From: Trochalopteron elliotii
Taxonomy: Eukaryota > Chordata > Aves > Passeriformes > Leiothrichidae
Reading direction: 5' to 3'
NCBI GenBank assembly: GCA_024734555.1
Contig: JANPWX010000123.1
Location: 204,241 to 268,240 of the forward strand
Length of the DNA: 64,000 bases
A program made the translations under genes and the position numbers. The number at the start of each line of letters is the position of its first letter. The first letter of the stretch is position 1. The notes below the pieces were generated by a model. That model had not been told where the DNA came from and ran no database searches. It worked only from the letters and a program-made list of their open reading frames with translations. Below, piece by piece: positions 1-12,575 of the stretch.

Positions 1-252
1 AGGAGCTAGCACAGACTATCAGCACTCTATTACCTCGATATCTATGATAATGAAAGATGCCTGCACTTACAGGGGTAAGCAGAGCGTGAAATAGTGCAGG
101 GTGTCCATGGTGGGGAGATGGAAAAATGTTTAGAAAAAAATCAAATTGGCAGGAAATTATAAACTTGGCGTTGATGGCTATTGATAACCAGATGACCTCA
201 GGTAACTTCCACAGAATATGGGGGGGAGGTGGCTTTAAGCTGAAAGAGGAGA
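1..252. other. Unique noncoding sequence
   Basis: No exon, RNA gene or repeat could be supported. The only open frame runs into the CR1 fragment that follows and is not gene-like. Confidence 0.5.
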
Positions 253-471
253 GATTTAGATGGGATTTTGGGAAGGAATTGTTCCCTGTGAGGGTGGGCA
301 GGCCCTGGCACAGGGTGCCCAGAGCAGCTGTGGCTGTCCCTGGATCCCTGGCAGTGCCCAAGGCCAGGCTGGACATTGGGGCCTGGAGCAGCCTGGGACA
401 GTGGAAGGTGTCCCTGCCATGGAACAAAATGAGCTTTAAGGTCCCTCCCAACTCAAACCACTCTGTGATTC
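253..471 (+). mobile_element. CR1 LINE 3' fragment
   Basis: This is a 5'-truncated CR1 retrotransposon tail in sense orientation. It reads through the family's conserved blocks in order: a gaggtgggcaggccctgg-type block, cccagagcagctgtggctg, ccctggatccctggcagtg, and the terminal segment aaggtccctcccaactcaaa followed by a remnant of the 3' octamer repeat (ctgtgatt). No reverse transcriptase or endonuclease domain remains, as expected for a truncated copy. The 126-residue open frame covering it (126-506) is repeat sequence and not a gene. Confidence 0.93.
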
Positions 472-2376
472 AAAGTTTTGAGCTGGTTGTAACTAATCTT
501 GCCTGATCTTAACTGGGAATTTTGTCCTGGGGTTCCTGAGGACAGACGGGCTGTATGAGCAGCCCTGGGGGCTGTGACCCAGCTCAGGGCTCTGCTCAGG
601 GCTGGAGGTAACCAAGCACAAGGGAAGGGGTGAGGGAAAGTGGGATTTCACCTGTCAGTTGTTGGGGTGAGACCTGTGGCCCCTCAAAGCCCTGGTTCAG
701 CCACAGTCCCTTTGAGTCTGTCCCCTAGGAGCCAATTAACTGTAAACTGTAATTAAAGAGAAGTGACTGTGACTTCAAACAGCCTCCTAAGTGCCATTTT
801 CTGTACAAAACAATGACAAACACCTCGAGATAAGAGAAGGCTTAGTGCATTTTAATATCTTTATGATGAATAAATCATCTCCCTTGTAAGGTTAATGAAA
901 GCAGATGGATGGGAATGCTGGGATGCAGTTGCTCATTAGGAATTCCCTTCCAAAGTGTGTCCCTGGACAGTCCTGACCAAACAGTCTCCGAGGAGCTGTG
1001 GTGGGAAGTGATGATGTTTAATGCATCAGCAACAGCAGCCTGTTGCCAAATATTTACTGAACTGCACTTAAATCCCATCCACATCTCACCTTTCTTCTCA
1101 TTACGGGGAGGAAGGGTTGCAGTGTCACAAACACTCAAAAAGGGCACACAAAGAAGAGTCTTTGCTGTTAGTGAGACTTGCCATTGAAATAAGGGCAAGT
1201 GTTCCTAACACAGAGCAAAATTCTGCTGTCATGGACACTTTTGTCTGCTTTGCTGATCCTAAGTGGGTATTTTGATATGTCAAGTGACGAGATAAACACA
1301 GCAGCATTTGCCATTGTTGCTTTTTATAGTTTCATAATGGATGTTCCTCACTCTTAAAAAGGCACTGTGCAGCAAAAATTCATTTACTGCCACTTTGTGT
1401 GCCTTAAACTGGTTTAGAAACAACTTCAGAAACTGGCCAAAAACCAAACCAGAATTCGTTTCTTTGAAGTGTCTTATTCTTTCTCCCTATTTCTCATTAG
1501 ATGTAAACATGGAGTTAAAAATAAGCATCTTCTAAGTGTCTGTGGAGGCTCAGATGGGCACTGGCAGGCAGCAAGCAGCTCTGGGTGTCTGCAGCCAGGA
1601 GGGAGGTGACATTAGCCCAAAAATGAAAGGATTTGTAGGTCCCTAAGAAAATCTCCTCAAAAACAAAGCCCTGGGATCATCATATGAATATCTAGGAGTG
1701 TCCAGCTTTAGATGGGTTAGATGTGCTTAACAGATATATGTGAAATACGTTCTATATGTTATTAGATAATAAAATAATGTCGATTTATTGCTGAATTGTA
1801 ATAGCATTTTATAAAATGCCTCCTCCCCCTTGCTGTACCTTAGCTGGAAGCTCGTTGTCCCTTTTCAGTCCCTGTTCCTGTGATTAGTTATGAGGGATCA
1901 TCTGGATGTGCAGGCTGAAAACCTGCCCTGACTGCTCCTCTCTGTGTCTGAAATGGTCTCTGATTTTTTTGATGGTTTTGTTATTAGAAATACCCAGCTG
2001 AGGCAGGAGCCCAGCTGGTTTTTGTTAATCAAGTTTTGTCACCTCTGCCTTTTAGGACTCTTGTGTTAAAAGCCCTTCTGGCTGTGAGCTCGCCTGGGGT
2101 GGCTGTGGGTGGTTTTTGGGGGAGCAGAGGTGCTTTGTGGGTACAGCAGAATGATTTATCACCAGTGTTGTGCTGGGCCTTCTGTTCACTTCGAGAAACA
2201 AGCTGGAGTAGGATGCAAGCCCTACTTCTTCTCCGACTTGGCTCAAGTTACTGTGCTAATATTGCTTTGAGGATTTCAGAAACCTGTCTCAGGGGTGTGT
2301 AAGAGCTGCTGGCAGGTAACAAATCTATCCCAATCACTGCCTCATTTCCTTCTTGTCTTAAGGCTGGAGGTGCAAT
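472..2376. other. Unique noncoding sequence
   Basis: About 1.9 kb of CpG-poor spacer with short unconnected open frames on both strands. No splice-bounded exon, RNA gene or recognisable repeat was seen. Confidence 0.5.
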
Positions 2377-2404
2377 TTCCCCCCCTTCTTTTCTTTCCCC
2401 CCCT
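2377..2404. repeat. Pyrimidine-rich low-complexity tract at gap edge
   Basis: A run of C and T (cccccccttcttttctttcc type) directly borders the N gap. Homopyrimidine tracts of this kind often stop sequencing or assembly in bird genomes, so the missing bases probably include more of this tract. Confidence 0.8.
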
Positions 2405-2802
2405 NNNNNNNNNNNNNNNNNNNNNNNNNNNNNNNNNNNNNNNNNNNNNNNNNNNNNNNNNNNNNNNNNNNNNNNNNNNNNNNNNNNNNNNNNNNNNNNN
2501 NNNNNNNNNNNNNNNNNNNNNNNNNNNNNNNNNNNNNNNNNNNNNNNNNNNNNNNNNNNNNNNNNNNNNNNNNNNNNNNNNNNNNNNNNNNNNNNNNNNN
2601 NNNNNNNNNNNNNNNNNNNNNNNNNNNNNNNNNNNNNNNNNNNNNNNNNNNNNNNNNNNNNNNNNNNNNNNNNNNNNNNNNNNNNNNNNNNNNNNNNNNN
2701 NNNNNNNNNNNNNNNNNNNNNNNNNNNNNNNNNNNNNNNNNNNNNNNNNNNNNNNNNNNNNNNNNNNNNNNNNNNNNNNNNNNNNNNNNNNNNNNNNNNN
2801 NN
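2405..2802. other. Assembly gap, 398 N
   Basis: There are 398 consecutive N. Frames that appear open across it, such as the 186- and 253-residue ones, are artefacts of unknown bases. The real length may differ from 398. Confidence 0.99.
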
Positions 2803-2929
2803 CTAAGTGCTGCCTGCACGGGGGCTCAGCCCAGGCCATGCAGAGCCTGTATTGACCTGCTGGGTGGAAGTTGTGCTGTTTCAGTTTATCCTGGTGTTGA
2901 ACCAATGCTCTAATTAGTGCTGGAGTTTT

Positions 2930-3008
2930 GGGATGGGCCTGTGCAGGGCCAGGATCTGGACTCAGTGATCCTTTTGAGTCCTTTCCAGGATAAACATTCC
3001 TACATTCC
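2930..3008 (+). mobile_element. CR1 LINE 3' tail, short fragment
   Basis: The segment gtgcagggccaggatctgga, then ctcagtgatcc and gagtcctttcca, matches the last 70 or so bases of the CR1 subfamily that ends with 'ggactcgatgatccttgtgggtccc'. It is old: several substitutions are present and the octamer tail is lost. Orientation is sense. Confidence 0.72.
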
Positions 3009-6000
3009 TTAATTCCATCCTTTTTTCTGGGGATGGGCCATGGGAAGGAGAGCATCAGTGAGGGTTGTGGTGGGCACAGATAGGGCAGGGAATGGAATCT
3101 CACTTTCTTCTTTTCCTAGAGCTCCTTTCCCTATTAAAGGTCGTGGGATTTCTGCCACATAAATGATTGCTCTGAGCTTTTTCTTCCTCCTTGGCATGTT
3201 TATGACACTGACTGCAGGCTTGTGTTGCACCTTGCCATGCAAGTGGTTTGTGCAAAGGGAAAAAAATAGAAGCAAGTTCCCAATAAATAGAACTGAAAAT
3301 ATTTTTAGAAGCTTGCTGCTTGATCAAATATCACACCCCATGTTCCTCAGCACCTTCTGATGAATAATGAAACAATGCTGGCTCTCTGTGCCATGGAAAG
3401 GGGGTTATCCAGCACTGGAATCTGCCCCTGTTTCCCTGTCTCTTGTGTGATAGTTGCTAATTAATAACAACAAAATTTGAAGCTGCCAGTTGTGAGATTT
3501 TGGAGATTTGGAATGAATATTAACCACTTACACTCAGAAATCATGCAATAAGCATGTCTTGCTGAGGAGCAGTTTCCTGAGTCATAAACCCAGAGTGGTT
3601 TGGGATCGGAGCTCATCATCTCCTCACAGCCCCTCTGCCAGGGGCAGGGACACCTTCCCTGGATCAGGCTGCTCAGGGCACACAGCTGCATTTGAGATTT
3701 ATGTTGATCATTTTAAAGCAGAGAGCTCGTTCTGATTTTTCACTGAATGAGAAGTCTTTGTTGTGGAAGTGCCTCATTGGGGTGGGTTTGGGAAATCCTC
3801 CCTCAATGTGTGTCCTGCCAGGAGCTGGGCTGGCTCTGGAGGCAGCTCTCAGAGCTGAGCTGTCTCCCAGGAATTTTCCATTTGCATTGCTTACACTGCT
3901 TATTAAACCCCAGCTCTCTGGTGTAAGAGGGTAATAATGGCTTTAGTTAACAAGGACTTGTTTGTGAATAATTAATTCCCATCTCAGCATCCCAGAGATC
4001 TCTGTTAAGTCGCTAAGGCTGATGATGCTGCTGGTGTCCTGTTACATAACTGGATTTGGGAGGGGGAAATGTATTTATACCTTGGTGAAGAACCTGCTTC
4101 GGTGCTAGCTCCTGCCTGTAGGAACAGAGATCTGCTGCTTTGGAAAGTGCAGTCTGAAAACACCACACCAGAGCAGCTCACACCTGGAGATGCTGAGTGG
4201 ATGGGAGCAAACTGATGCTGGAATATGTGAAGTGGCTTTTTATGGTCATTTTGTACAGGGACTGAACCAGCCCTTTCTCCCTGCTTTGTCCCCTTTTCTG
4301 CAAAGTGGAACTTTAGGGTTAGGTTAGGAATTGCTGCTGTAGCCATAGGAGGTGGATTTGGGAATGATCTGGGTGGGATGTCCTGGCATTAGAGGGTTGG
4401 ATGGTTTTGATGCTTTAGGCAGTTCCTTACAGAACAATACAGACTTATTTCCACTCATTAAAATTCTAATCTGTCTCAAAAAGTTCTTTTTTCCTTAATA
4501 TTCATGTGGTGGGAATATTGATGGGTTGGGTGCTTTTTTTGTGGTTTTTTTGAGTGCCATTTATTGTATTTTTCTTTTCAAGAAATCATGATGCTGAAGC
4601 TGAGCGTGGTGCATGAAGAGCCCCAGAGTTACTGTGCTTTATGTAGAAAATATAAGTTATTAGTCATGTGGAACAGCTAGGAAACAGTAGAATGAAAATT
4701 TCAAACCTTAATGTTATCACTTTGATTATGGATGCGAGATGCTGGTAATAATGTTTTAAATTATATCCAAAGGTCCTGTTTTTTGATGTGAAGGAACAGC
4801 TGTAATTCCATAGGAAAAAGCTGTTACCTGAAATGTGTTTACTGGACTTGCAATATAAGATTAAGAAAATGAAAGTATGCCAGAAATTGTACAAGCAAAC
4901 TAATACTCAAGACTCAGATGTCTTCAATAACCTTTCAATTTTCTCTGTTGTTTTTGTTTAAATCATATTTTTAAGCAATAAAACCTGGGTAAACACTTCT
5001 AATATGGTTTGCAGGAATCTCTCCATAGTGTATAACAATAAAAGATGCAGCCAACACCTAAATCTGCACCGTATTTAAGAAATAAGCTTAGAAGTAATTT
5101 TCTTTCTGATGGGGATGCAATTTCCAGGTACAGTCACAGGCTGCTGTCTGCTGAAATTCCCCTTTCTTTCTGGGAACACAAGAAAATCAGTGTTGCCTTT
5201 GGCAAATGTCTCCCTGGTGTTTACCTGTCCAGGTGGGCCTGCTCTGCCTCCTGCTTTTTCCAGAGCTGTTCAGACACGTGCAGTGAACTTGAATTTACAG
5301 CAGAATATTCAGTGCCTCGTCCATGCAGACATTCTGCACACAAATTGTGGCTTTGCAGAGGTGCTCAGTGATCACCTGGGTGAGCTTCTGCCTGGTCTGG
5401 AGGAGCTGATTTAACTGTCCCAGATCATCCCCTCACAACCCTGACTGGGGTGAGCTCTCCTGCAAGGAGGAAGCTGCTCACTGAGGAATCTGACAGATAA
5501 TTTAATGCAGCCCTGATGACTTGAAATGCATTTAATCTTTAAAAACACTGTATCATCCCAAAAGTGAGCATGATATCTGTGCCTGTAGTTGGATTTGTGA
5601 GGTGGAAATACACTGAGATGTGCTGGGGAGGACTTGTTGCTCCTTTTGGAGATGAGTAGTTAATTGCCAGCGTGGCATACACTTCACTTGCTCTCAGCCA
5701 AGCCATGAGGAGAGAAGAGTTTCATCTTCCCCTTTTATACACAAATTAGGATGTGAAACACTGCGTAACTTGGTCTTTGATGGAATTTTTCAAGCACTGC
5801 TGTGAGTCTGTACAAATGAGATGTGGGATGGAATGGTTTAAAAGTGGAATTAGGCCAAGCATCTCCTCCTGCTTCAGGAGACAAACGCTGGAGGAGGGCA
5901 AAGCTGACATGCTCCTGGAGGATTTGATTTCCTTAGGCTCCTGAGGAACCCAAATCCAAGAAGGCATTGAAATACTTGAGGGATCTGAGAGCTAATTTGC

Positions 6001-7754
6001 TCTAGCAGGTGTGGACTTGCACTGAGATTACTTCACAAATGTGTCTGAGATTACTGAAGTTCCAACCTGGCAGTGGTCCTTAAAAAACTGAGAGTCCCTG
6101 CCAGAGAAACAGGGCTGGTGTCCCCAGCAAGGAGAAGGAAAAGTGCCCTAAGTGGCATTTTCTCCTTTTTGAGCCTTTAAGATGTGTTATCAAAGCTGGC
6201 TGCTCTGCAGGAAGCCTGGTGTGTCAAATTGGCTGAGCCCTGGCAAATGCTGGAGTTCAAGGCAGGATCTGAGAGCACAGGGGAAAAACTGAGTGCCTGA
6301 GCAGTGCAGTGGGAAGACAGGAAAAAAAGCACTTTATGTGCTAGGAAATTGTTCTGTTCCCCTTCCTCCTCATTCCCCTCTTTCAAATTAACACTGGGAT
6401 AAAAAACTTCTAACTTAAGATTTCTTGTTGCACTTTTTTTCTTTGTTGGCAGGTTGGTTTTGTGTGAGTTTTTTGGTTTTATCTTTTAATTAGAAAAAGG
6501 AGCAAAACCCTGATGGCTGAGGTTGAGTTTGGTGTGATCTGGGTGATCTGGCACAAGCATCTTTGCCTTTTTGACAGATACCCTGGGGATTCTGAGTCCT
6601 GTGCCAGCAGCATCCCTGCACTGAGCATTCCCACTCAGCTGTGCCAGTGCTCCCCTCCTAAAGTCCTAAAAAACCCTTCAGTCACTTGGAACACAGACCT
6701 ATAATCCTTGGAAGTAATTCTTCTATTTCCTCTATGGAATGATTGGGTTTAATTTTAATTTTTTTGCCACTTTTGCTTTAAATGTGTGGGTCAGCTCCCC
6801 TTGGCAAGGCTCCTCTTGCCCCCAGCTCCAGCTGCTCCCTGTGGCACCATTCACCTGCCATGAAGGTTTGTAGGACATTTCTCATTGACTTGCTGGAAAC
6901 TGGATGAGACTCTTAAATTATGCATGAGCAGCCTGCTGCCTGCCTGAGTGAGGGATTCTTCACCTGGTGGGGACGGAAGGGATGTTTTAAAGGCTCTTAA
7001 AGCAGTTTGCAGCCGGGCACCCCGAGCTGCTCCTGTTCCTATTTGGCTTTGCACCATCCTACTGGGGCACTGGAGTTTGGTGTGGACAAAGTGATTTGCA
7101 CCAGGCTCAGGGCTGGGCTGTCAGTTCTGTGGTGATGGGGAGGGTGTTCTTGGATGGGATCCTAATAAAGACCCCTGAGGAGGGGAAATGACCCTTCAGC
7201 CATGTGGTTCCTGAGTTCCCAATGTCCAGCAGCCAGACCCCGGCAGTTCCACCCATAGGTGCCTCTGGAAAGGGGCTGAGCCCCTGGAAAGCAGCACTTG
7301 GGCATCACTGAGAAACTCCAGCAGCCTTGCAGGGTTTGTGTCTGAGGCAGAGATGCCACAGGATGTGAGCTAGCCTTTCCCAGGGGCTCTCCTCACGTGC
7401 TGCTCTGTCCCTCCAGCACACCTCCTCTCACAGATGTTCTTCACCCTCCTTGGGGTTGTCTCAGCACTGTCTGAAGATGCCAGATCCCTCAGAAGAGGTC
7501 TCACGGCACGTTCTGCACTCCCCTGGGGTTTGCCCTCTGATGATGGTTGGTGTGGCAGCACCCTGGGCAGTGTTCCCCTGAGGAAAGCCCTGAGGGGCTG
7601 GGGGCTGCAGCTCCAGAGCTGTGGGGGTCTGTTCTGACACAGCACTGAGCTCCAGGAGGAGAGGGGATCTCTGCAGTGCTTCATCTCCCATGAGGAATGA
7701 GCCAAACCCAGCTGAAGAGCAGGACAGAGGTGCAGGAAGAGCTGGAGCAGTGTC
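3009..7754. other. Unique noncoding sequence
   Basis: About 4.7 kb without a supportable exon, RNA gene or interspersed repeat. It contains a two-and-a-half-unit telomere-like stretch (ttagggttaggttagg, 4313-4328), which is too short to call an interstitial telomere. Open frames are all under 115 codons and unconnected. Confidence 0.5.
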
Positions 7755-7944
7755 CATGGAATGGTTTGGAAGGGAAGGGACCTTAAAGCCCATCCAGTGC
7801 CACCCCTGCCATGGGCAGGGAGACCTCCCACTGTCCCACGCTGCTCCAAACCCTGTCCAGCCTGGCCTGGGACACTGCCAGGGATCCAGGGACAGCCACA
7901 GCTTCTCTGGGAATCTCTGCCAGAGCCTGCCCACCCTTGGAGTG
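7755..7944 (-). mobile_element. CR1 LINE 3' fragment, antisense
   Basis: Read on the minus strand this is a CR1 tail. On the + strand it starts catggaatggtttgga, continues agggaccttaaagcccatcc, ccctgccatgggcagg and ggatccagggacagccacag, and fades out near 7944. The overlapping frames of 185 and 194 codons on the minus strand are carried by this element and its flanks and have no protein domain. Confidence 0.93.
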
Positions 7945-10900
7945 ATGCATTCATGGCTACAAATCCTGCTGCAGTAGCAGCAATAATTAACTGTGCTTTG
8001 GGGTTGTTCTTTTTGCAAATGGGCAGAATGAATTAAAAACTTATCAGCTACACAAGACTACAGAGTTTTGGGAAGGAGCAGGAGCTGATTGCAGCAATGC
8101 TGGGTTTGTAGCCTGTGGTTTGCAGCACTGTTCCCTGCTCTGCTCAAAATGATGATTATAAAGTGCAGCTCTTGAAATTACACCATTCTGTCCCGTTAGT
8201 CACCGTTTTTTGCACTGAATATCATTCAAATATTTGCTCTCTTTGGCTGATACTTTCCTCTGAGAAGTTCAGTTGTCTAGAAAACCACCTAAGTACATAT
8301 TGAAGGAAAACAGTCTGTATTTATGCCTTAAGGTTTCAGCTGCTGCAGCACTATTTCTCACATTTAGGCATGTTAGGAGGGGAAATGGTCTCTATAGCTA
8401 AAAAAATCCACAGCAAATTAACTCAGTGATGTTATATGGTGACACCAGTGCATTTTTTTTTTTTGTCTTAGGTGAACCACTGCATACTGAGATATTTCAT
8501 GTACAGCTTGTGGGGCACGTGCTTGAAAAGCTGTTCCAGACATGGTTAATGCTCCAGGCTGGGCTTGTCAGCACAGGGCTGAGGGTGCTGGGATGTTAAT
8601 GAGTGACCTGCTGTGTGTGGAGCGCTATGTGGACATTACCACCTGCTCGTGGCATTTTTAATGAGCCTTGACCTTTATTATAATACAGATTTTAACAGTA
8701 TAACATTGAAACAGCTCCAAGGTCTGAGGAATTCTGCAGAGGGAACATGCCCTGAGACACGGCTTTAATAGGCTCCAGGACTCCAGCAAGGGAGAGACTG
8801 CAACCAAATAATTTCCCTGTCTCACATCCAGCCACGGGGAAGGTTGTGCAGTATGACCCAGCAACCCTGGAAGCTGCTGCTCTACAGCTGAGAGTGGAAA
8901 GGATGTGACTGAGAGAAGTTGGTTGTAAAAGCAGCCAAGGTGAAGGGTTTATGGAGATGGTATTTAGATGTAGGCAGGGCAAAACCCTGTACAGCAGGAC
9001 ATGGCTTTTCTTGGTTCTCCTGTGCAAAGTGGATTTTATTTCTGGGCAGCTCAATCTTAATGCACAAAAATAATGTTCCTATAACGATATAAAATCAGTA
9101 ACACTTGGGACTGAGTGCAGAAATTACAAAAAAAACCCCACGCTGTCTTCTTCTCTTCTGTGTTAAATTTAACTGTTCCTGGTCTTTGCAGAGGATGAGA
9201 TACAAAATTCACCATTGATCTTCTGGTATTGTGCAATTTTCAGCTGCCTGAATGGATCTTAATTCAATACAGAAATTGTCTTTAATTCTCTTAAATTGTT
9301 CTGTGCTGCCACGGTCAGGTGTTAAGCAGCTCCTAAATTTCTCTCACGGTGAATAAGTGGCCTGATATGCAGGAGCCAAGTGTTGTAAATCTCAGTGCCA
9401 TAAATCTCCCATCCATCCAGAGGAGGAGCTGCCAGAGGGGTTCTGAAGGATTTTGAGAAGCTCTGGCACTGGGAATGAGTCATTTTAAGATTACAGGGGC
9501 TTGGAGCTCCAGAGTCCTCCAGTGTTACTGCTTTGCTTTAGTCCTGTGCACCACTGCCCAAACTCAATATATGGAAATGTTCATTTTGAGGCTGAAAAGT
9601 GGGTAGACAAAACCCCAGCAAGCTACACCCTGATGCAAAAAATCAACAGGGTAATTTTAGGATGAAGAAAAACATTTAGACACCAAACTCATGCAAGGTA
9701 GGAGAAGCATTTTGCACTCGGCTTTTGGCTGATAGCAAATATAGCAAAAATTTATGAGGACTTTTCCTGCAGCTCTTGTCCAGCAATGTGCAGCCTCACC
9801 TACCTGCTGCCTATAACTGGGGTTAGCTTTGCAATAACCTGGAATGTTACTGGGAGGAGTCTCCCTCTCTCCCATCCTTCAACACAGGCAAAACAAAGAA
9901 AATAATTTCATATTTAATTTTTTTTCTTGCTGTTGTAACGTAAGGATTAAAAGAAAAATTATGTAAAAAAAAAAAAAAAATCAGTGAAATTTTCCCAAGA
10001 ATGCTTTTGGTTACATATTCACAGACATTTAAAACGTGAGGGAAAGTTCAAGTTTTGCTCGTGGGAAATATCCCAGGTGCAGCTGGGGATAAACTGTGTT
10101 TCTCCTGTCTCTGTCACATCTTCCTGTGTTTTCTCAGAGCCACCTGAGCACTGTGAACGTGGGTCTGTAGAGAGTCTATCACTGAAATAAGAAAACATTC
10201 CTCCCTCTGGATGCAGCAATCTGTAGTGCTGGGGAATGTAAGCTTTGGGATGCAGGAACCAGCCAGGGTATTTCCTTTAGTGAGTGAGGATTGTTTGAGT
10301 CCCTGTGCCCTGGAGTGGCTGTATTTAATTAGAGGATGTTCATCTGCAGTTTTGCCACTGTTGGGCAGGATCAGCTTTGTGGGCTTGCATGGACATTGCC
10401 ACATCTGTGGAAATAAGTGTTTGTGGGGCTTGAGTGGCTTTGCTGAATTAGTTCTGCTTTCATGGAAGCAATTCCTGAGCCACTGGGACCAGGATGTGGC
10501 CACTGTGCTAAACACTGGTGCTCACCTGCCTGGACGTGATTTTGAGAATGCTGCCCAAGGGGAGTGAGGCTCATTCAGGTGTTCTGAGCCTGTTGGAACC
10601 CACAGGGATCACCTGGATGTGTTTTGGGCTCCTCTGAGTAGAATAAAGAGCAGCATTGGTTGTGGTCCAGGTAAAACCTCAGACCTTCTCCTTATCAGCT
10701 TCAGAGTTAATATTTCAATGTAGTAAGTTTGGGGAATGGTGCCACAGCTTGCCTGTGTGTGGGGCAGAAGTGGGGCTGTGATTCCAAGGGAATCCTGCAT
10801 TCCTGGTGTGATCTGGGAGGAAAATAAATGCTTGTGGTGCTGTGAAATCAGCGACTCCTTGGATCAGCTGACTGGGATAAGGATTTGTGTGCAAGGACCA

Positions 10901-11697
10901 GCCAGCCCTGCTGGGCTCTGAACTGTTTGGGAAAGGCTGCTGAGAAAAACCTTGAGGTTGGAACAAAATATTTGTCTCTCTGGGAAAGCAAAACAAACAG
11001 TAGCAATATGATTTCTGGTGAATGCTCCCTCCTGGAGCACACCTGGCATCCTGCTCCCTGCTGGGAGAGTTTCTGTGTGAACCTGGGAGAAGGAGCTGGG
11101 ATTGCTGCAGGATGGAAAGGGGATTCCCTCAGCAGTGATGTGCCCAGCTGAGTGTCTCAGGACAGGGCAGGAGCTGCTGCCTCTCTGGTGCATTCCAGGG
11201 CTTGTGCTTCCCTGTGCCAGGAGGGTTTGATGCTGGATGTGGGCACAGGGGCTGGCACTGTGGTGCTTCAGCCTTAAAAGCTGCTACCTCACCTCCGAGA
11301 GGCTTTAAACTCTCCCCTCTCCATTTTTGCTCTGAGAGGAAGATGCAAGTCCTGTGTTTTTCCTGGATTAACCCCAAAAGCCACGTCCCCTTTCCCAGGC
11401 TGCCTTTTGGGAGCGTCTCATGAGCACTTCCCACTGGTGGCCAAACCCTGGGAATGGGCTGAGGTTGGAATGGCCTTGTCTTTGTTGGTGGGGAACTGTG
11501 TGAGGGACACCTTTGCCACCTGTATCCTCCCAATTCCTCTGAAAAGTCCTTTTGCCAAGAGCCCCCTCAGCGCTGCTCTCTGATGAAGCTCCTTAAAGGA
11601 AGGAGGTGTCTCCTCACAGCCTAGTTCTGCTGGCAGCCAAACTGCTGGGGAAGGAAGGGCAGTGCTTCCTTAGTGCAATCCATGAGGAATATTTAGC
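7945..11697. other. Unique noncoding sequence
   Basis: About 3.7 kb without a supportable gene. Short A and T runs occur near 8452-8464 and at 9964-9980. A string of overlapping open frames between 10.1 and 11.5 kb lies on both strands in a moderately GC-rich patch and shows no domain, so I read them as chance. Confidence 0.5.
9964..9980. repeat. Poly(A) run
   Basis: A homopolymer of about 17 A. It is not preceded by a recognisable retrocopy and has no polyadenylation signal at the expected distance, so it is treated as simple sequence. Confidence 0.8.
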
Positions 11698-11703
11698 CTT
11701 CCT

Positions 11704-12017
11704 TGTGGGCCTGATATTTCTAAATCTGAAAACATTTTAGCCTGCTAGCAGCTGCTGACTTTCTCCCAAGGAAAAATTTATCAAGAATGTTTCTTCTCAA
11801 AACAATCTTGGCAAAAAAACTCCCCTTTCTCAAAACAATCTTTCTCCAGATGATGTTTTGCTGTTTCTCCAGTTTAACCAATGGGATCAGAGAGGTGTCA
11901 TTCCTATTCACCAACCATGTTAAGTCTGCATCAGAACACCTTACAAAAGGTAGTAAGAATTAGAAAATAAAGCCTTTTTTTCTGTGCTCTTTGCCTTTTG
12001 AAGTATTTGGAGTCTTT
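11704..12017 (+). mobile_element. LTR-like element, probable solo LTR of an endogenous retrovirus
   Basis: It begins TGTGGGCCTGATATTTCT, the TG start expected of an LTR. In order it then carries a CCAAT-type box (ccaatggg, near 11880), a degenerate TATA-like stretch (ttacaaaagg, near 11941), an AATAAA signal (near 11966), and a T/GT-rich downstream stretch (near 11976-11990). That is U3-R-U5 logic on the + strand. The hexamer cttcct sits just before the start (11698-11703) and again at 12018-12023, which would make a 6-bp target duplication and a 314-bp element. However, the implied right end does not finish in CA. An alternative right end is the aaca near 12034. No retroviral coding sequence flanks it. 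The first 53 bases match the palindrome at 36817-36902. Confidence 0.5.
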
Positions 12018-12550
12018 CTTCCTGAGAGAGAACAGGAAGGACTAGGGCAGGAGAGGATATTTAATCTCCCTGGGCAGTGGATCAGCGATGCTCACTGAGG
12101 TCTGGGGGAGTCATTCCATCAGTCTGTGTTGTTCTGATGGGTTCACTGTGCACAGAGCAGGCTCTGGGGGAGTTCCACACCACTCCTCTGTCTGTGGTTC
12201 CTGTGCTGGGATGAGGTTCCTGGTCATTAATTTCCAGCTTTAGTAATGAAAGAGAGCAGATCAGGAGGAGTCATTAGGCTCTAAGCACGTATTCATGGGA
12301 GGCTTAGTGGATTAAGTGTGTGTGGAAGGAAGAGCTCAGGGAGCTGAATCCAGCAGGGGGATGAGACTCAGGATGAGCAGAGCTGCTCCTGGGCCGGGCT
12401 GTCAGCACCTGGAGCTGTCCAGCCCGGGATGAGGATCCTCCTTCCCAACGGGCTGAGTCCCGGGGCCATCCTGGTGTCCAGCTGCTTTTAATCCTGCTGC
12501 CTCAGATTTGTCACCACTGATGATTCTTCACTGGACATTAAATACATACC
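12018..12550. other. Unique noncoding sequence
   Basis: About 530 bp including a small GC-rich patch near 12390-12470 with a few CpG (gccgggc, cccggg, cccgggg). No exon signal was found. Confidence 0.45.
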
Positions 12551-12575
12551 TATATCTATCTATATCTATATATCT
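12551..12575. repeat. Short TATATC/TATC microsatellite
   Basis: An imperfect tatatctatc repeat of about 25 bp directly abuts the antisense CR1 tail that follows. CR1 tails end in short repeats on the sense strand, so this microsatellite may have grown from the element's own 3' terminal repeat. Confidence 0.8.

Noticed and set aside
2295..3103. Frames of 186 and 253 codons near the gap
   Set aside because: Most of their length is N. The known ends encode nothing recognisable.
4313..4328. Telomere-like ttagggttaggttagg
   Set aside because: It has under three imperfect units, too short to be an interstitial telomeric repeat.
7370..8018. Minus-strand frames of 185 and 194 codons
   Set aside because: They are carried by an antisense CR1 fragment and GC-rich flank. 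No domain or exon boundaries were seen.
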